From the NCBI GenBank assembly GCA_963924555.1, contig OZ004585.1:3919488-3983487 (forward strand): a DNA stretch of 64,000 nt. The letters are read 5' to 3'. Each line of letters opens with the position of its first letter. The first letter of the stretch is position 1. The position numbers were made by a program, and so were the translations under genes. This stretch comes from Crambe crambe. Taxonomy: Eukaryota; Porifera; Demospongiae; Poecilosclerida; Crambeidae. A model generated the notes under the pieces. It did no database searches, was not told the origin of the DNA, and was given only the letters and a program-made list of their open reading frames with translations. Positions 12,133 through 24,000 of this stretch are shown piece after piece.

Positions 12133-13085
12133 CTATTTCGAATATGGGCGGATTAGCCAGCAAACTAGACTTCAAGGGATTGAGTTACTCTAGATCTGGC
12201 TCCAGATTCACTATAGTTTGTGCACACTGGCTGTTAGAAAACAGCTGCTAAATTTTTTGGCTCAAATGTTTCCCATAGGTGTAATGTATTTGAGCCAAAA
12301 AAATTTACTGATTTTAGCAGCTGTTTTCTAACAGTCAGTGTGAACAAACTAGTGAATTCATGGGTTAATAGCTATCTCTGTAATCGAGTGTGGTTATTGG
12401 AGGAGTTGTATCTGGTGTGCCACAAGGTTCTGTGCCAATGATGTGGCCAACATTCCTCTAGCATATAAAATCTTTATGTTGATGATATGCTCTTGTATAC
12501 GATTATAAAATCTGCTGAGTACCTTCAGTGTGATATAGCTAGACCGGCTCAATAATTAATCTGCTGTCCCTATACCTAAATAAATGCAAAGTCATGGCTG
12601 TGTCTAGGAAGTGTAAGAATGGGGTGAAACTCTTAAATTTGCTTTAAACACCTTGTCCAAAGATATAGAAGTTTGCAGTCTGGGTTATAGTGGATTGTGG
12701 CTGCAATGATTTCCTAAGAAACTGAAGAATGTTTCTGAAGCAATGCACCCTGTTCAAAATACATGCAGGTCTGCTTTATTTTCCAAGTGATTTGCAAAAC
12801 TGATAGGGATGGTTGTCTGCTTAACCAGTTCCATCAATTGCATGTGAAAACAAAATGCTTCCAACTTGTCTTTGACAACATTTCAATGTGGAAATCTTCC
12901 AATAGATGCACTGTAAACTCAGTCACTAACTTTTAAGAGATCAACTCTGCCATTATGTGGTTGCACACTGGTGTTAGCTTTTTAAATTCTCAAATTAAAT
13001 TTAGCTAGGGAGCTGAAACTCTGGGCCAGATGATCAAAAAGTTATCTCTTAAAGTGGAGTTCATAATTATTTGAAATAGGACATG
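12133..13085. mobile_element. Composite repeat: inverted-repeat element with LINE remnant inside
   Basis: The outer ends are imperfect inverted repeats, GGTCCTATTTCGAAT at the left and ATTTGAAATAGGAC at the right. Within it, 12218-12352 is a palindrome whose arms both contain the AACAGCTGCTAAA/TTTAGCAGCTGTT word and a TTTGAGCCAAAAAAATTTA-type arm. A reverse-transcriptase remnant follows. Confidence 0.45.
12370..12625 (+). pseudogene. LINE reverse-transcriptase fragment
   Basis: Translated pieces on the plus strand match the core of CR1/L2/Jockey-like LINE reverse transcriptases: VVSGVPQGSV, then LYVDDMLLYT carrying the (Y/F)xDD active-site box, then KSAEYLQ, then a NAK(S)CKVMAVSRK-like stretch. 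The frame is interrupted several times by stops and shifts, so this is a dead fragment of about 85 codons. Confidence 0.6.
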
Positions 13086-13611
13086 CCGCATAGCTCTTAG
13101 CAAAGGAGGTTAAAGCTGCCACCATTACCACTCTAGGAGGCTAGGCAGTCACTTCAGGATGAGAGAAATCTTCGTCAATTGATTCATCAATATCCCTACA
13201 AGTTGGATATTTGGGCCAGAACAAGAATTTTTTACTGGTTTTGGCTAGTTAACTAGCTAGCTAATAAGGGGGTGGATCATTTTAAACAAACTTCTATATA
13301 AAACATACACAATACACAACACTCCCAAAAGACACTCGCTGTAGCATGATCACAATGCCACGCTGCACAGGGTTCCAAGAGTAACTTAATAACTAGCACA
13401 TACCTGTCCCGAGGATCATAAAAGCGTTGTACACTAGAGGAATTTAACACACACTGTGGCTGCAGAAGCTTCTGTCAAGTCAACGAGTAGTCTAGCCGAA
13501 CCGCTAGTTATGTCAACTGCATGCACCGCGTACCGGGGGGTGGGGCTGGGCTGGGCGTTCGCCCATCCGCATGTACATTAGCTATGTCTCGTTCCCAGAT
13601 ATAGATGCAGA

Positions 13612-13672
13612 CTAGTCTCGCGGGCCAGACCGCTTTTTTTTCTCGCAGAGCGGTCTGGCCCGTGAGACTATT
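13612..13672. repeat. Perfect hairpin MITE
   Basis: TAGTCTCGCGGGCCAGACCGC pairs with GCGGTCTGGCCCGTGAGACTA around a T-rich loop. The stem of about 21 bp has one mismatch. It is similar in design to the hairpin at 57492-57573. Confidence 0.6.
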
Positions 13673-13679
13673 CCCAGAC

Positions 13680-15254
13680 CTCTTTTTTCTCCCTATGTAA
13701 TTTGAAAAAAATTACAGAAGAAAAAAAAAAAAATAAATAATTAAATAAATAAATAAAAATACCTGCAGCTGTATAGCAACTGTCATGAAGAAAAATGGCG
13801 GGCGCAGTCGAACCGCCAGTGACCCGGAAGTCTATGGACTGTAATATCTAAAAGTAAGCTCGGAAGATTCAAACTCAGCTAATGAGTGGCAGCTGTTTTA
13901 GTGTGTAGCTTTATTGTACAAAGGACAGTAAACGTGCATTGGTCAAAGATAGGCAAGGTTTATTGAAGAATGATTGCATAGTTATGAACTAAGTTATTGT
14001 ATCATTAGACTTTCTGAGGCTGAGAGTGTAGCTACCTAGTCCAAGTAGCTGGCTGTGTAGACAGTGTTCAAATTTCAATGAATTGGGAATTTGATTTTTG
14101 TGAATTGATATAGTACTAAGATGTAGCTATCATTCCTGCCTGCAAATTTTGCTTTGTTTTGAGCATTTTCTTGTGTACTTTGTGATGCAAAATTCCTACA
14201 GAAATAGCTACTTAAAATATCATTGCAAGATCCCATGGAAAGAGTACTACAACAATCGATCTCCTAAAGCCTGATTTGTGTGATATAATTACTTCTACAG
14301 ACCCAACTATTTGGTGACAGCTTATGTGTATACTAACACACACACTATGGCAGCAAAGAAGTCAGAAATTTTGTGATGGTCATGCATGCACACACTTTAT
14401 TGGAACAATTTAACCCTTTCCCTCCCTCACAGTTGGTAAAGGGTTGGCTGCGCCAGACTACTGTTGATGATGGTCTTGATCTGAGGAAGGCATGTCTTAT
14501 ATGAGATTTAGTATGCTTAGCTAATTTAATAGCTAGCTATTGATATGCTGGAAAGTCTCGATCATATGTTTGGAATGAAAATTGTACTCAATAGCGGATA
14601 GGTGATCAATGCAAGTTAGTAACTGGTTTATGAGACAATTCTCATTGGGATTTGCCTCAGGCCTCCGACTCTCCTCTGTTTTAATAGCAGCTTATATGGA
14701 CATTAATGCAATCAGTGTTATAGGCAGGGTGGAAGTTTTCAAATGGACAATTGATAGCTAGCTAATGCACTTTTGTGAACTGGACTGCTTTATACAGTTG
14801 TAGCTAGCCTTCTTTTGTTTTTACAGAATCTCTGCTTAAATCCTGAAATGTGGCATGGCTTCAAAAATCAAGCCATATTGCTCTCAAGTATATATTGATG
14901 ATGTAGTCAACCGGTATTGTGGTCTCCAGTAGCCATGTGTTTATCCATGTCTAGGGAAGATACTGAGTCTTGTCTCTTGGACATCACTCACCTTGCCATT
15001 GAAAAGAGATCATTCTGTTTCCTTCCCTCTTAGCAATGATTGTTATTGTAGCATGCAATTCTGTAGTATACCTAGTAGCTATTATTGCCATTCCATTTTT
15101 ATGCTGATTGAGAGTGGTGCTCATTCTCATGCTGAAGCAAGTGGTGTATACCTATTTTAGTCTGGTGAACCATCCTCACTGCAGCCAGTGCTGCTGAAGT
15201 GGCTGGGGATGGCTCACCAGATTATGATGCAGTTATCGACTATATATTTATTCT
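13680..15254. other. Intergenic stretch
   Basis: An A-rich/TAAA low-complexity run lies at 13708-13760. At 13794-13835 AAAATGGCGGGCGC is followed by CCCGGAAGT, which are YY1-like and ETS-like words typical of metazoan promoters, but no open frame follows that I can defend. I see nothing further up to 15,254. Confidence 0.4.
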
Positions 15255-16960
15255 AAACAAGTGAATGCAAAAAATTTCTTCGAAATAAAAATGTGAAGTA
15301 GGGATGCTATTATAACTGCAGCTTCATTATGAAAACCAAGTACTGCAGCATCGAAGCAGTATGGCCCAAAAATCTAGCTGGAATATGTATTATAACTGCA
15401 TGCAAGAGAGTGAACTTAGTGAAGTGACCCTTACCCATCATCAAGTACGAGATACTATTCCTACTTCACTCCCTTGGCCCTTGATCATGGGAGTGAAGTA
15501 GGAATAGTATCTTGTACTTGATGATGGGTAAGGGTCACTTCACTAAGTTCACTCTCTTGCATGCAGTTATAATACATATTCCAGCTAGATTTTTGGGCCA
15601 TACTGCTTCGATGCTGCAGTACTTGGTTTTCATAATGAAGCTGCAGTTATAATAGCATCCCTACTTCACATTTTTATTTCGAAGAAATTTTTTGCATTCA
15701 CTTGTTTGCATTCTTTTTCTTTGTGATTATGAAAATTGATAGACACTAAAGGCTTCCTTGATTGAACTAAATTTATTTAATGATCAGTATTTCATTCTGT
15801 TCAGGGAGGAGAGTTTGAAGGATGATCATCTGCAGTGTAATGGAGTATTGAAAGGAGTGAACATTTTAAAAAGTGAATCACTGAAATAATTATTGAGATG
15901 GTACGTATGTCTTGCTTGAGGGAGGAGTATGGGGAGTTTATGCATTTGGTGTAGTGATCATAATAGTGGATGCCATCAAATGGCCACATCCTGTGCAGGT
16001 GTTATATGAGGAGAACTGCTATTAATTGCCCCACCCCTTTTATGGGGTAATATCGCGAAGATTTTTTTCATACGAGGCTGCAGCACATTATAGATAGCCC
16101 AGCTAGATTTTAGGCTATCCCTACTTAACCTTTTTATTTGAAGATTTTTTTTACGCTCACTTCTTTCTATCCTTTTTCTTAGTGCTTGAAGTTGAATGAG
16201 GGAGGCTAAGTACAGTACTATACAAAGCCAGCTCTACATAAACCTCTTTTGTAGGTACATACAGTGTCTCTGGTTGAAGAATTTGTTTAGCTATTTAAGT
16301 TTTGTTGATATAAAACTTTACAGCAACAGCAATGTAAATGACATGTACACGGCATGGTGAAGTGAGCCGACTACACTACAGCCAAGTACTGGCTATAATG
16401 CTACTATAGGATGAGCATCTGTACTGTAATTCAGCAAGGAGTGACTGGAACATCATCAGATAATGAATGGAAGACCTTGGCTATAGCTAAACTTAAGCTT
16501 ACGTGGCTCCGCCCATAAGCCCCGCCCCCTTCAAAATGGCGTAGAAAGATTAGCAGCTGTGTTCCGAGTGCTATCGAATAGTGAAGTAGAGCCTTAGTCA
16601 AAACTAATAGCAAAAGATCAGCCTCTAGGTGCCGCTCTAACAGATGGCCAAAGCAGAATTTTGATGACTATAGCCAGTAAGTCGGTACGTCGATCTTATA
16701 CATTATTATTATTATTATTATTATTATTATAAAGAAAAAGAACGAAAAGTCAATTTTAGAACTCGTTTTTTTCTTATGTTGGCGAATGAATTTTTGGCTT
16801 TTGAACATTCTCCTCTCTTCTTTGTAGATATAATAACTCACTGTAGCCTTCTGAGAACCTGTAGAGTAAGGGTAGAAGAGAAAGAAGAGTTTTTAGTTTA
16901 TACTGTCCTATGGACTTTGACCTGCCATCCCTACTTAGAGAGTGCTACCGCACTCTCTGA
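15255..16960 (+). mobile_element. Palindrome-headed non-autonomous element, copy 1 (HINE-like)
   Basis: The 5' end is a near-perfect palindrome of about 453 bases (15255-15707, arms of about 220 nt). A non-coding body follows, with a GC-box plus YY1-like segment (CCCCGCCCCCTTCAAAATGG, near 16519). The 3' end is CATCCCTACTT (16926-16936), then a perfect 9-bp stem-loop AGAGAGTGC-TACC-GCACTCTCT (16937-16958). AAGTAGGGATG at 15296-15306 is the exact inverse of the 3' CATCCCTACTT. Subterminal inverted repeats plus a 3' stem-loop are hallmarks of Helentron/HINE elements, so this assignment is inference. There is no protein. A very similar copy lies at 23670-25735. Confidence 0.65.
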
Positions 16961-16966
16961 TAAAAA

Positions 16967-17252
16967 GGAGAAGTGGGGATTGCTGTGTGCAGTTCCAAAA
17001 AGTTCAGCAACAAGAGAGTGAACTTCAGTCAAGTAACCCCTTACCCATCACCAATATTACCAAACTACGAGCTAACTATTCCTACTTCACAAGCCAAGAT
17101 GAGATATAAAGGGAGTGAAGTAGGAATAGTTAGCTCATAGTTTGGTAATATTGGTGATGGGTATAAGGGGTTACTTGACTGAAGTTCACTCTCTTGTTGC
17201 TGAATTTTTTTGAACCGCACACAGCAATCCCTACTTCTCTTTTTTATTTAGA
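16967..17252. repeat. Second palindrome of the same family
   Basis: The left arm 16967-17089 and right arm 17122-17250 are near-perfect reverse complements around a 32-base loop. The middle of each arm (AGAGAGTGAACTT, ACCCATCACC, ACTATTCCTACTTCAC) matches the palindrome at 15255. The outer parts, with GGGATTGCTGTGTGCAG, differ. Confidence 0.7.
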
Positions 17253-18019
17253 ATAAATATTTTTCCCCATCACCTTTTTTGATATAATGCTCTATTATTA
17301 TGCTGTCATCCTGCTATATCCATGTATTGTACGTAGCTATGTAGTTCATTGGATGTTTCATCATAATATTGTATGGGCCAAAATGAATCTGATTGGAAGG
17401 ACTAATACTATCTATACAGTTTATAATAAGATTACCATTGACCTATTTTGTATATAATCTTTAAGGCCTTTACTGATATGTATACCTGTTGCATCAAGGC
17501 TTGATTCATAACCAGACTAGTGCCTAGGGTTTACGCTCTGAGCATCAAGAGACCAACATCAAGAGAGAAAGCTAATACTAGTCGGATCATAGCGCAGTCA
17601 ATTTTGAGTAGTGTGGTATAAAATGAATGAACCAGTTTGATGATGATGATGAAGACGATAAATGACCTGATGAAGTCGCTATAAAATGATACTGCTTTTG
17701 TCTTCTGCTCTTTATACTTGAGTCGAAGGTGTTCTGTCTTCAAGTTAGGAGTTGCTGACTGTAGGAGGGAAGTATTTTGGAGTTATGTAAGAAAATACTA
17801 AGTATTAATCCAATGGGGCAATCTGTGCCATCCCAGTACTATCGTACTCTCAGATAATGCACTAAGAAAGCATTAATTTTATCAATTCAAAAGTGTAGTA
17901 CATTTGGCCTATAAAATATACACTTGCTAGTTATGTGTACATGAACAGTAAGCTAATAATTCGTAAATTTAAAGTATTCCTTGTACAACTTGGCCTGTAC
18001 ACAGTCATGCAGAGTTTGC
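17253..18019. other. Intergenic stretch 3' of gene B
   Basis: AT-rich sequence with no supportable exon and no clear repeat. It contains the expected 3' untranslated/termination zone of gene B, which is transcribed leftward. Confidence 0.4.
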
Positions 18020-21000
18020 TTATTGCTTAGTCTGAGAAAATGCTGCAAACTCGAGGTATCCAGCCATGCTTTCCAGTAGTGAGTCGATTTTATGTACTAA
18101 ATCTTCAAAACAGGGTCTTTTGTCAGGTTCTTCATTCCAGCATTGAGTAATCAAAGTATACCTACATACATAGAAAATTGTATGATCCCCTGCATCTATA
18201 CCGACGAAGGACACTTTTAATTGCAGGTAGCTATAGCTAATATTTAGCAATTAGCGAGAAGCAGTTAACTTAATTATAATTACTGTAGTCTAATACCACA
18301 TTCAGGATAGCTATACAAATAATCAGTAGAACTCTAGAATTGATGGTTGTGTTTTTTCAAATACGTGCCAAATACAAACACCCACCAAAGCACTAAAATT
18401 AATTATTATCCACAGATAATGTTCTTATTGTAGTTGCTGGCGGGATTGTAACCATGCAGGTAAGGAGGAAAGCACAGCTTATCTAAATGTTAGCTACAGG
18501 TGAACTTGCGCACTCACACTTGATGTGTGCAACTAGCATTATTGGGTTTCAACAGTCTCCCTCCATTCTGGAGAAATGTAACCAGAGAAAATGGATCAGT
18601 GGCAGGGTAAGGGGTGTGGCCAAGACTGAATATTTCCCAACAAGTTATTCCAAATGACCACTGCATGAGTACAACAAAGATATAACTATGAAATGCTATG
18701 TGTGCATAAGATGTTTGCGTGATTTAACTCACTACATCAGTTTTTTCAGAGAAGATCCCATCAAGAAGACTTTCCAAGGCCATCCATTTGACTGGGAGTT
18801 TCACTGAGGTCTCCTCCCCTTGTCTGAAGTAATTAGTAGTGTATATTTCTTCACTGAGTCCAAAATCCCCAACCTTGATCAAAAATTGCTCATCAATCCT
18901 GTTATGGATCAAAAAATTATTTGAGTCATATAATTAAAGACCAATGTGTATTCATTGCTAACATGAGATTAGCAATAGCTTCTGGAATGGTTATTGTGGA
19001 AATAGCTAGGGGGGAGCTGGTTATCATTCAATTTGTATAGTGGCCCTTTTGAATAATATTGGGCCTCCCCCAGTTTAGTTAGCTTAGTGATTATGAATCG
19101 TACATGCAGTTACGAGCTGCCAAGTCCCTATGTATAAACTTCTGTTTGGCAAGGTAACTCATTCCCTTCACAACCTGAAGGCACATTGACAACAGCTTTC
19201 TTTGGGAATCTCTGATCTATATGGAAATATGAATAAGATTAATTAAACATACATACACAGTCACTGTATCGATATCTTAATTTTATACCACTTCATCTCT
19301 GGCATCTTCTGCTATTGTGAAATAAGATCTCTCCTTCTTTAAGTAAGTCAGGAGGCTGCCATTTGCCATAAATGGCATAACAATATACGGCTTTTCTCCT
19401 ACATCAATGCATACTCCAATCAAATTCATGACATTTGGGTGGTTAAACTTCTTCATTCTTTCACTTTCTGCCATCAGATCTTCAATATTTTTTATTGAAT
19501 AGAAACCTGTGTAATTGTAGTAGTCATTATTATAATTATCATGAGATCATTATGCTGAATGCAAAATCCTAGCTAAACAATCAATAAAATAGTAAATCCT
19601 GTCCATTTCATCTTCTGTTCATGCTAGTAAATACAATAATGACAGTAGCTAGCTATTTCAATTAAAAGCTATATTACTTTTCAATGTCTTGACAGCTACA
19701 ACTTCTGCTGTTCTTCCTTGCCAGCCCTTAAGATAACTTCGATATACCAATCCAAACTCCCCTATAATTGTATGTGACTGATGAAGAGATTAAGAACTCA
19801 CACAAGGAGATACGTACCCAGATTCTAATGAAAATTTTATGCAGTTTAAAGAAAGCTATAGCTAGTTGTATAAGTAGTGCGATGATAATTTGAACTGGGG
19901 GAAGACGGATCATTTACGGGAGCTATACAAATCATATTCAATTTACAGAGCTTATGTCCAGTGGGTCCTTCAGTAGCAGTTTCAAGATTTGATAGATTTA
20001 AATAATCTGTAAAACTAACTACAATAGCTAGCTTGCATGTCAACTAAATTATATGTGTGCTAGTAGTTGTACCTTGTCCTATGGTGTGTCCTAGCTGAAT
20101 ATTTTGAACAGGTATCAACAAATTAGAGTTTGAAAATTTTTCAATAAGTAACTCAGTGGATCCACTCTTTCCACGTCCAAGTGCGGTAGTTTTTACTATG
20201 AATAAGAAGGGACTAGCACCTAATTACATACACCATTAGGCCACTATTTATCGATTACTAGTTTCTCATCCCCTGCCCACATCAGTTTACTCTACCTAAC
20301 CTACAGAATTACCATGACTTCTGACTGTGGTTTTTCCAAGAAAAGGAATATCAAAATAATGACATAATGGCCAATACTATGTCCCCCCTCCCTCCGAGCA
20401 AAACCACCATCTGATGAGAAACTAATAATCTATAATAATAGTGCATGGCCTTATACATATACCATAATTCTCTATTTGAGACACTGAATCTGGTTCTTTT
20501 TCACTTGACCTGAAGAAAATAATTACAAGATTCATAATGCTTACTTTGTGGAGTCCGTAAAAATTACATTTTTCGTTGCAGTTCTGTATTACGTAGAGTA
20601 TTACGTGGAAAAGAAACCCTGGTTCTTTTCTTCTTGATGTAAAAGATTGTCAAACCTATGACAATACCCATTCCTAGCAGTAGCATAATGCTGGTAGTAA
20701 TTGAAACTCCAATAGCAACTGCTGAAGAGCTAGTAGCCATAGCCATAGTATAATGATCTTCTGGAGTAATAAATCAGGTCATTATTGTCATGTATAATGC
20801 TGTGTGTTGTAAAAAAAAATAAATAATACACCCAAGTAAAAATGATGTAAAATAAAATACGCTGTGTCTACAGTCCCGGCACCAGAATCGGTCCATTCAG
20901 GCCACCAGTCCCGGCACCGGTGCTAAACATAGGCCAGCAAAGCAGGCCTATAATGTATTATAATGGCTCCTGCAAGGGAGCGAGCGGAGGTGTACTATTC

Positions 21001-24000
21001 ATGCACTGTTGTGACTCCAAGGGGCTTGGAAACACTCGCCCAGCTTGCAGTGCAGGAAGGACTCCCTAAGGCAACCAAAGAGTTTTAAGTTAGAAGTATA
21101 AATATCGGTATTTTGCAGCGTTTCCACTGTAGCGCATCAGTTTATAGTGCTGCGTGCTATTGAACGTGTGGTCTCAAAATACTGGGTGCCAGGACTGGTG
21201 GCCTGAACAGACCGATCCCAGTGCCAGGACTGTAGACTCAGCAAGCAATGTTTCTGCTCTTACATACACTCTAGAGCTTCATTCTTCCCATCTCAGTACT
21301 CACTACTGTCATAATAGAGCCAGAAATTACATGCTATTTTCTCTTCCTCAGCCATTGCCCAGCAAATACTTGTAGTGAGGCCAGCGAAATGGAACGCCAT
21401 TTTTTTCCCATAGATATGTAATTATGTATCTCATGATCAATCACCCATTGATAGTTAAAGCTTAGACTAAAGTAGAAAGGCTTCAAATCTAGTGCTAAAG
21501 TCAGCAATAAAGCTTCGTGTAAGTGGAGTCACTTGTAGCTATGGAAGTGAAAGGCTACACTCTGGGGTCATGAAGCAGATGGCTGTAAGTTTGAGGCACT
21601 ACACTGAACAGGAAGGTTATTTACACATGCAAATCAATCATGCAAATCATATTGCAGTACAGTCAAGCCAAGATGTGCACTATTATAGGAGCCACCTCCT
21701 GGCTGGCTAGGAACTTGTAGGAGGCTATTATAACTATTATAATTTATAAATTCCTCTGGATTGACTGGTGGCATGGTATGAGATGAATATTCACAGCATT
21801 GAAAGATGGATGAGGGACTCTAGTTAGCTACCACTAGAAATCTGGAATTAGCTAGCACATTCCTATCACAAAAAAAATTAATATTTGGGTTTATTTAAAG
21901 AAACTGGAAGAGGGAATATACCAGATAGCTATGATAATTATGACCTTGAAATGATAATTATGTGCTAATGTGTAGAATAACATTAGTAACATTAAATCAT
22001 TCCGGAGGTAAGGGAGGAAAGAGGGGAGGCCATGTCCCAGACCTTATGTGTAAATGGAGGCATAGCATGTCTCAACAAAGCACTCTCTTGCAAGTTCTCA
22101 AAACAACAAGCAAACAAACAAACAAACAAACAAACAAACAAACAAACAAACAAAACTAATAAATAAGGAAATAAAAAACAACAACAAAAAAACACATGAT
22201 TATAGTTCATCATTGTTGGAATCATCATGCATGGAATCATAACCTGTGCTAGGTCCTGTCACAAAATATTTGGTCCGGGGAAATATTTTGTCCGGCATTT
22301 TTTGCCGGCGTTGCCATAAATTATGAGAACAAAGCCTCTCTTCATAAACTGCGCTAACTAGTAGCTATAAGTTAGCTAATGCATGCAACGAGGTCAATCA
22401 GAAGCAAAATATAGCTGCTTATAATTGTCTGGATGAAATTGCAGTGTCCCATGGACAAAAAGGTCTGGATAAAAATAAGGGGGAGGTGGACAAATATGGC
22501 AAAAGGGGACCAATTAATTATTGCAACCAGATTTGGTCCATGAGGACAAAATATGGCTGCCATATCTTGTCCTCATGGACCAAATCTACAGGACCAAATG
22601 TGGCATGACAGTCCTCACCAGTATTCGATCCAGTTACTTGCTGAGGATTCACTATTAATGTAACAGTGATGTTATTGTTTCCCCTGAGTGATGAAGAGTC
22701 CAGATGTTGTTCCACAATACATTGAATGGTATATTTCATCATTATGACAAGATGAAATTCACCAGTCCTGATCTCCAAGGTTGTATTAATCATTAAGCTA
22801 TTATTATCTGTTCTGGTGGATATATATGTCCCATTCTGTTCACAGTTACTAGGATTACAAGATAATCCATTAATGATCCATCTCACACTGATATTACTTC
22901 CTTTAGCATTGCAATGAAAGATAGCTGTGTCGCCAATTGTTACCATCTGTGATGAAGGGGAGACTGTTATTGTACTTCTTTCTGAAATTATTGATAAGGA
23001 AAATCAAGATTAGCTCAAATATTGTATAAATCGCATCATTATGAACTTACCCAATACATTGGTTTCTATGAAAGGTCCTATAATATTGAAAGGTACAAGA
23101 CAGTGATGAGTAAGAGAACAGCGTCGTAGGTTTACTGTACATCGAAATATCCTATTATCAGTAGAATTTGATATCAGTATGGAAAGGGTTCTGCTGTCTT
23201 GAGAGAGTGTAATATTATATCCGCTTGACTCTGAACCATTCATTAATGGTATTGGAGATGAATCCACAAGTTGCTCCCATATAATAGTGTAAGGAATGCG
23301 TACAGTAGGCAGTGGTATGGGGCACGTCAACATTGCATATGTATCACGAAATACATCAGTGGTAATGCTTTGATCAGACACTGTTGGGATAGCTGCATTG
23401 AAATTGTATTATCTGACTCTGTGGTAAAATTGGCCCGCATGCATGACCCAGCAGGCTCCATTCAGAATTCAGTGAGAAATAGCTACTTAGCTATTATGAG
23501 AAACCCAAGAAAAAGGAAACAGTAAAGACATATAGGACAATGCCTCACTTTTCCATGGTGTAGCACCTGCCAACATTGATGATGAGCCTGAATCAGTCCC
23601 AAGATCAGATTGCTAATTTTAGTAGTATATGTACTAATTAAAGGGATATTACTTTTATCACAATCCTTTGACTATGAATGCAAAAAATTTCTTCGAAATA
23701 AAAATGTGAAGTAGGGATGCTATTATAACTGCAGCTTCATTATGAAAACCAAGTACTGCAGCATCGAAGCAGTATGGCCCAGGCCAAGGGAGTGAAGTAG
23801 GAATAGTATCTCGTACTTGATGATGGGTAAGGGTCACTTCACTAAGTTCACTCTCTTGCATGCAGTTATAATACATATTCCAGCTAGATTTTTGGGCCAT
23901 ACTGCTTCGATGCTGCAGTACTTGGTTTTCATAATGAAGCTGCAGTTATAATAGCATCCCTACTTCACATTTTTATTTCGAAGAAATTTTTTGCATTCAC

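Noticed and set aside
13375-13560. Possible tRNA-like GGTTCCAAG segment
   Set aside because: No cloverleaf or paired acceptor stem can be drawn around it.
16776-17021. 81-codon frame at the end of palindrome element copy 1
   Set aside because: It covers the same non-coding 3' unit as the 25-kb repeats and runs into the adjacent palindrome.
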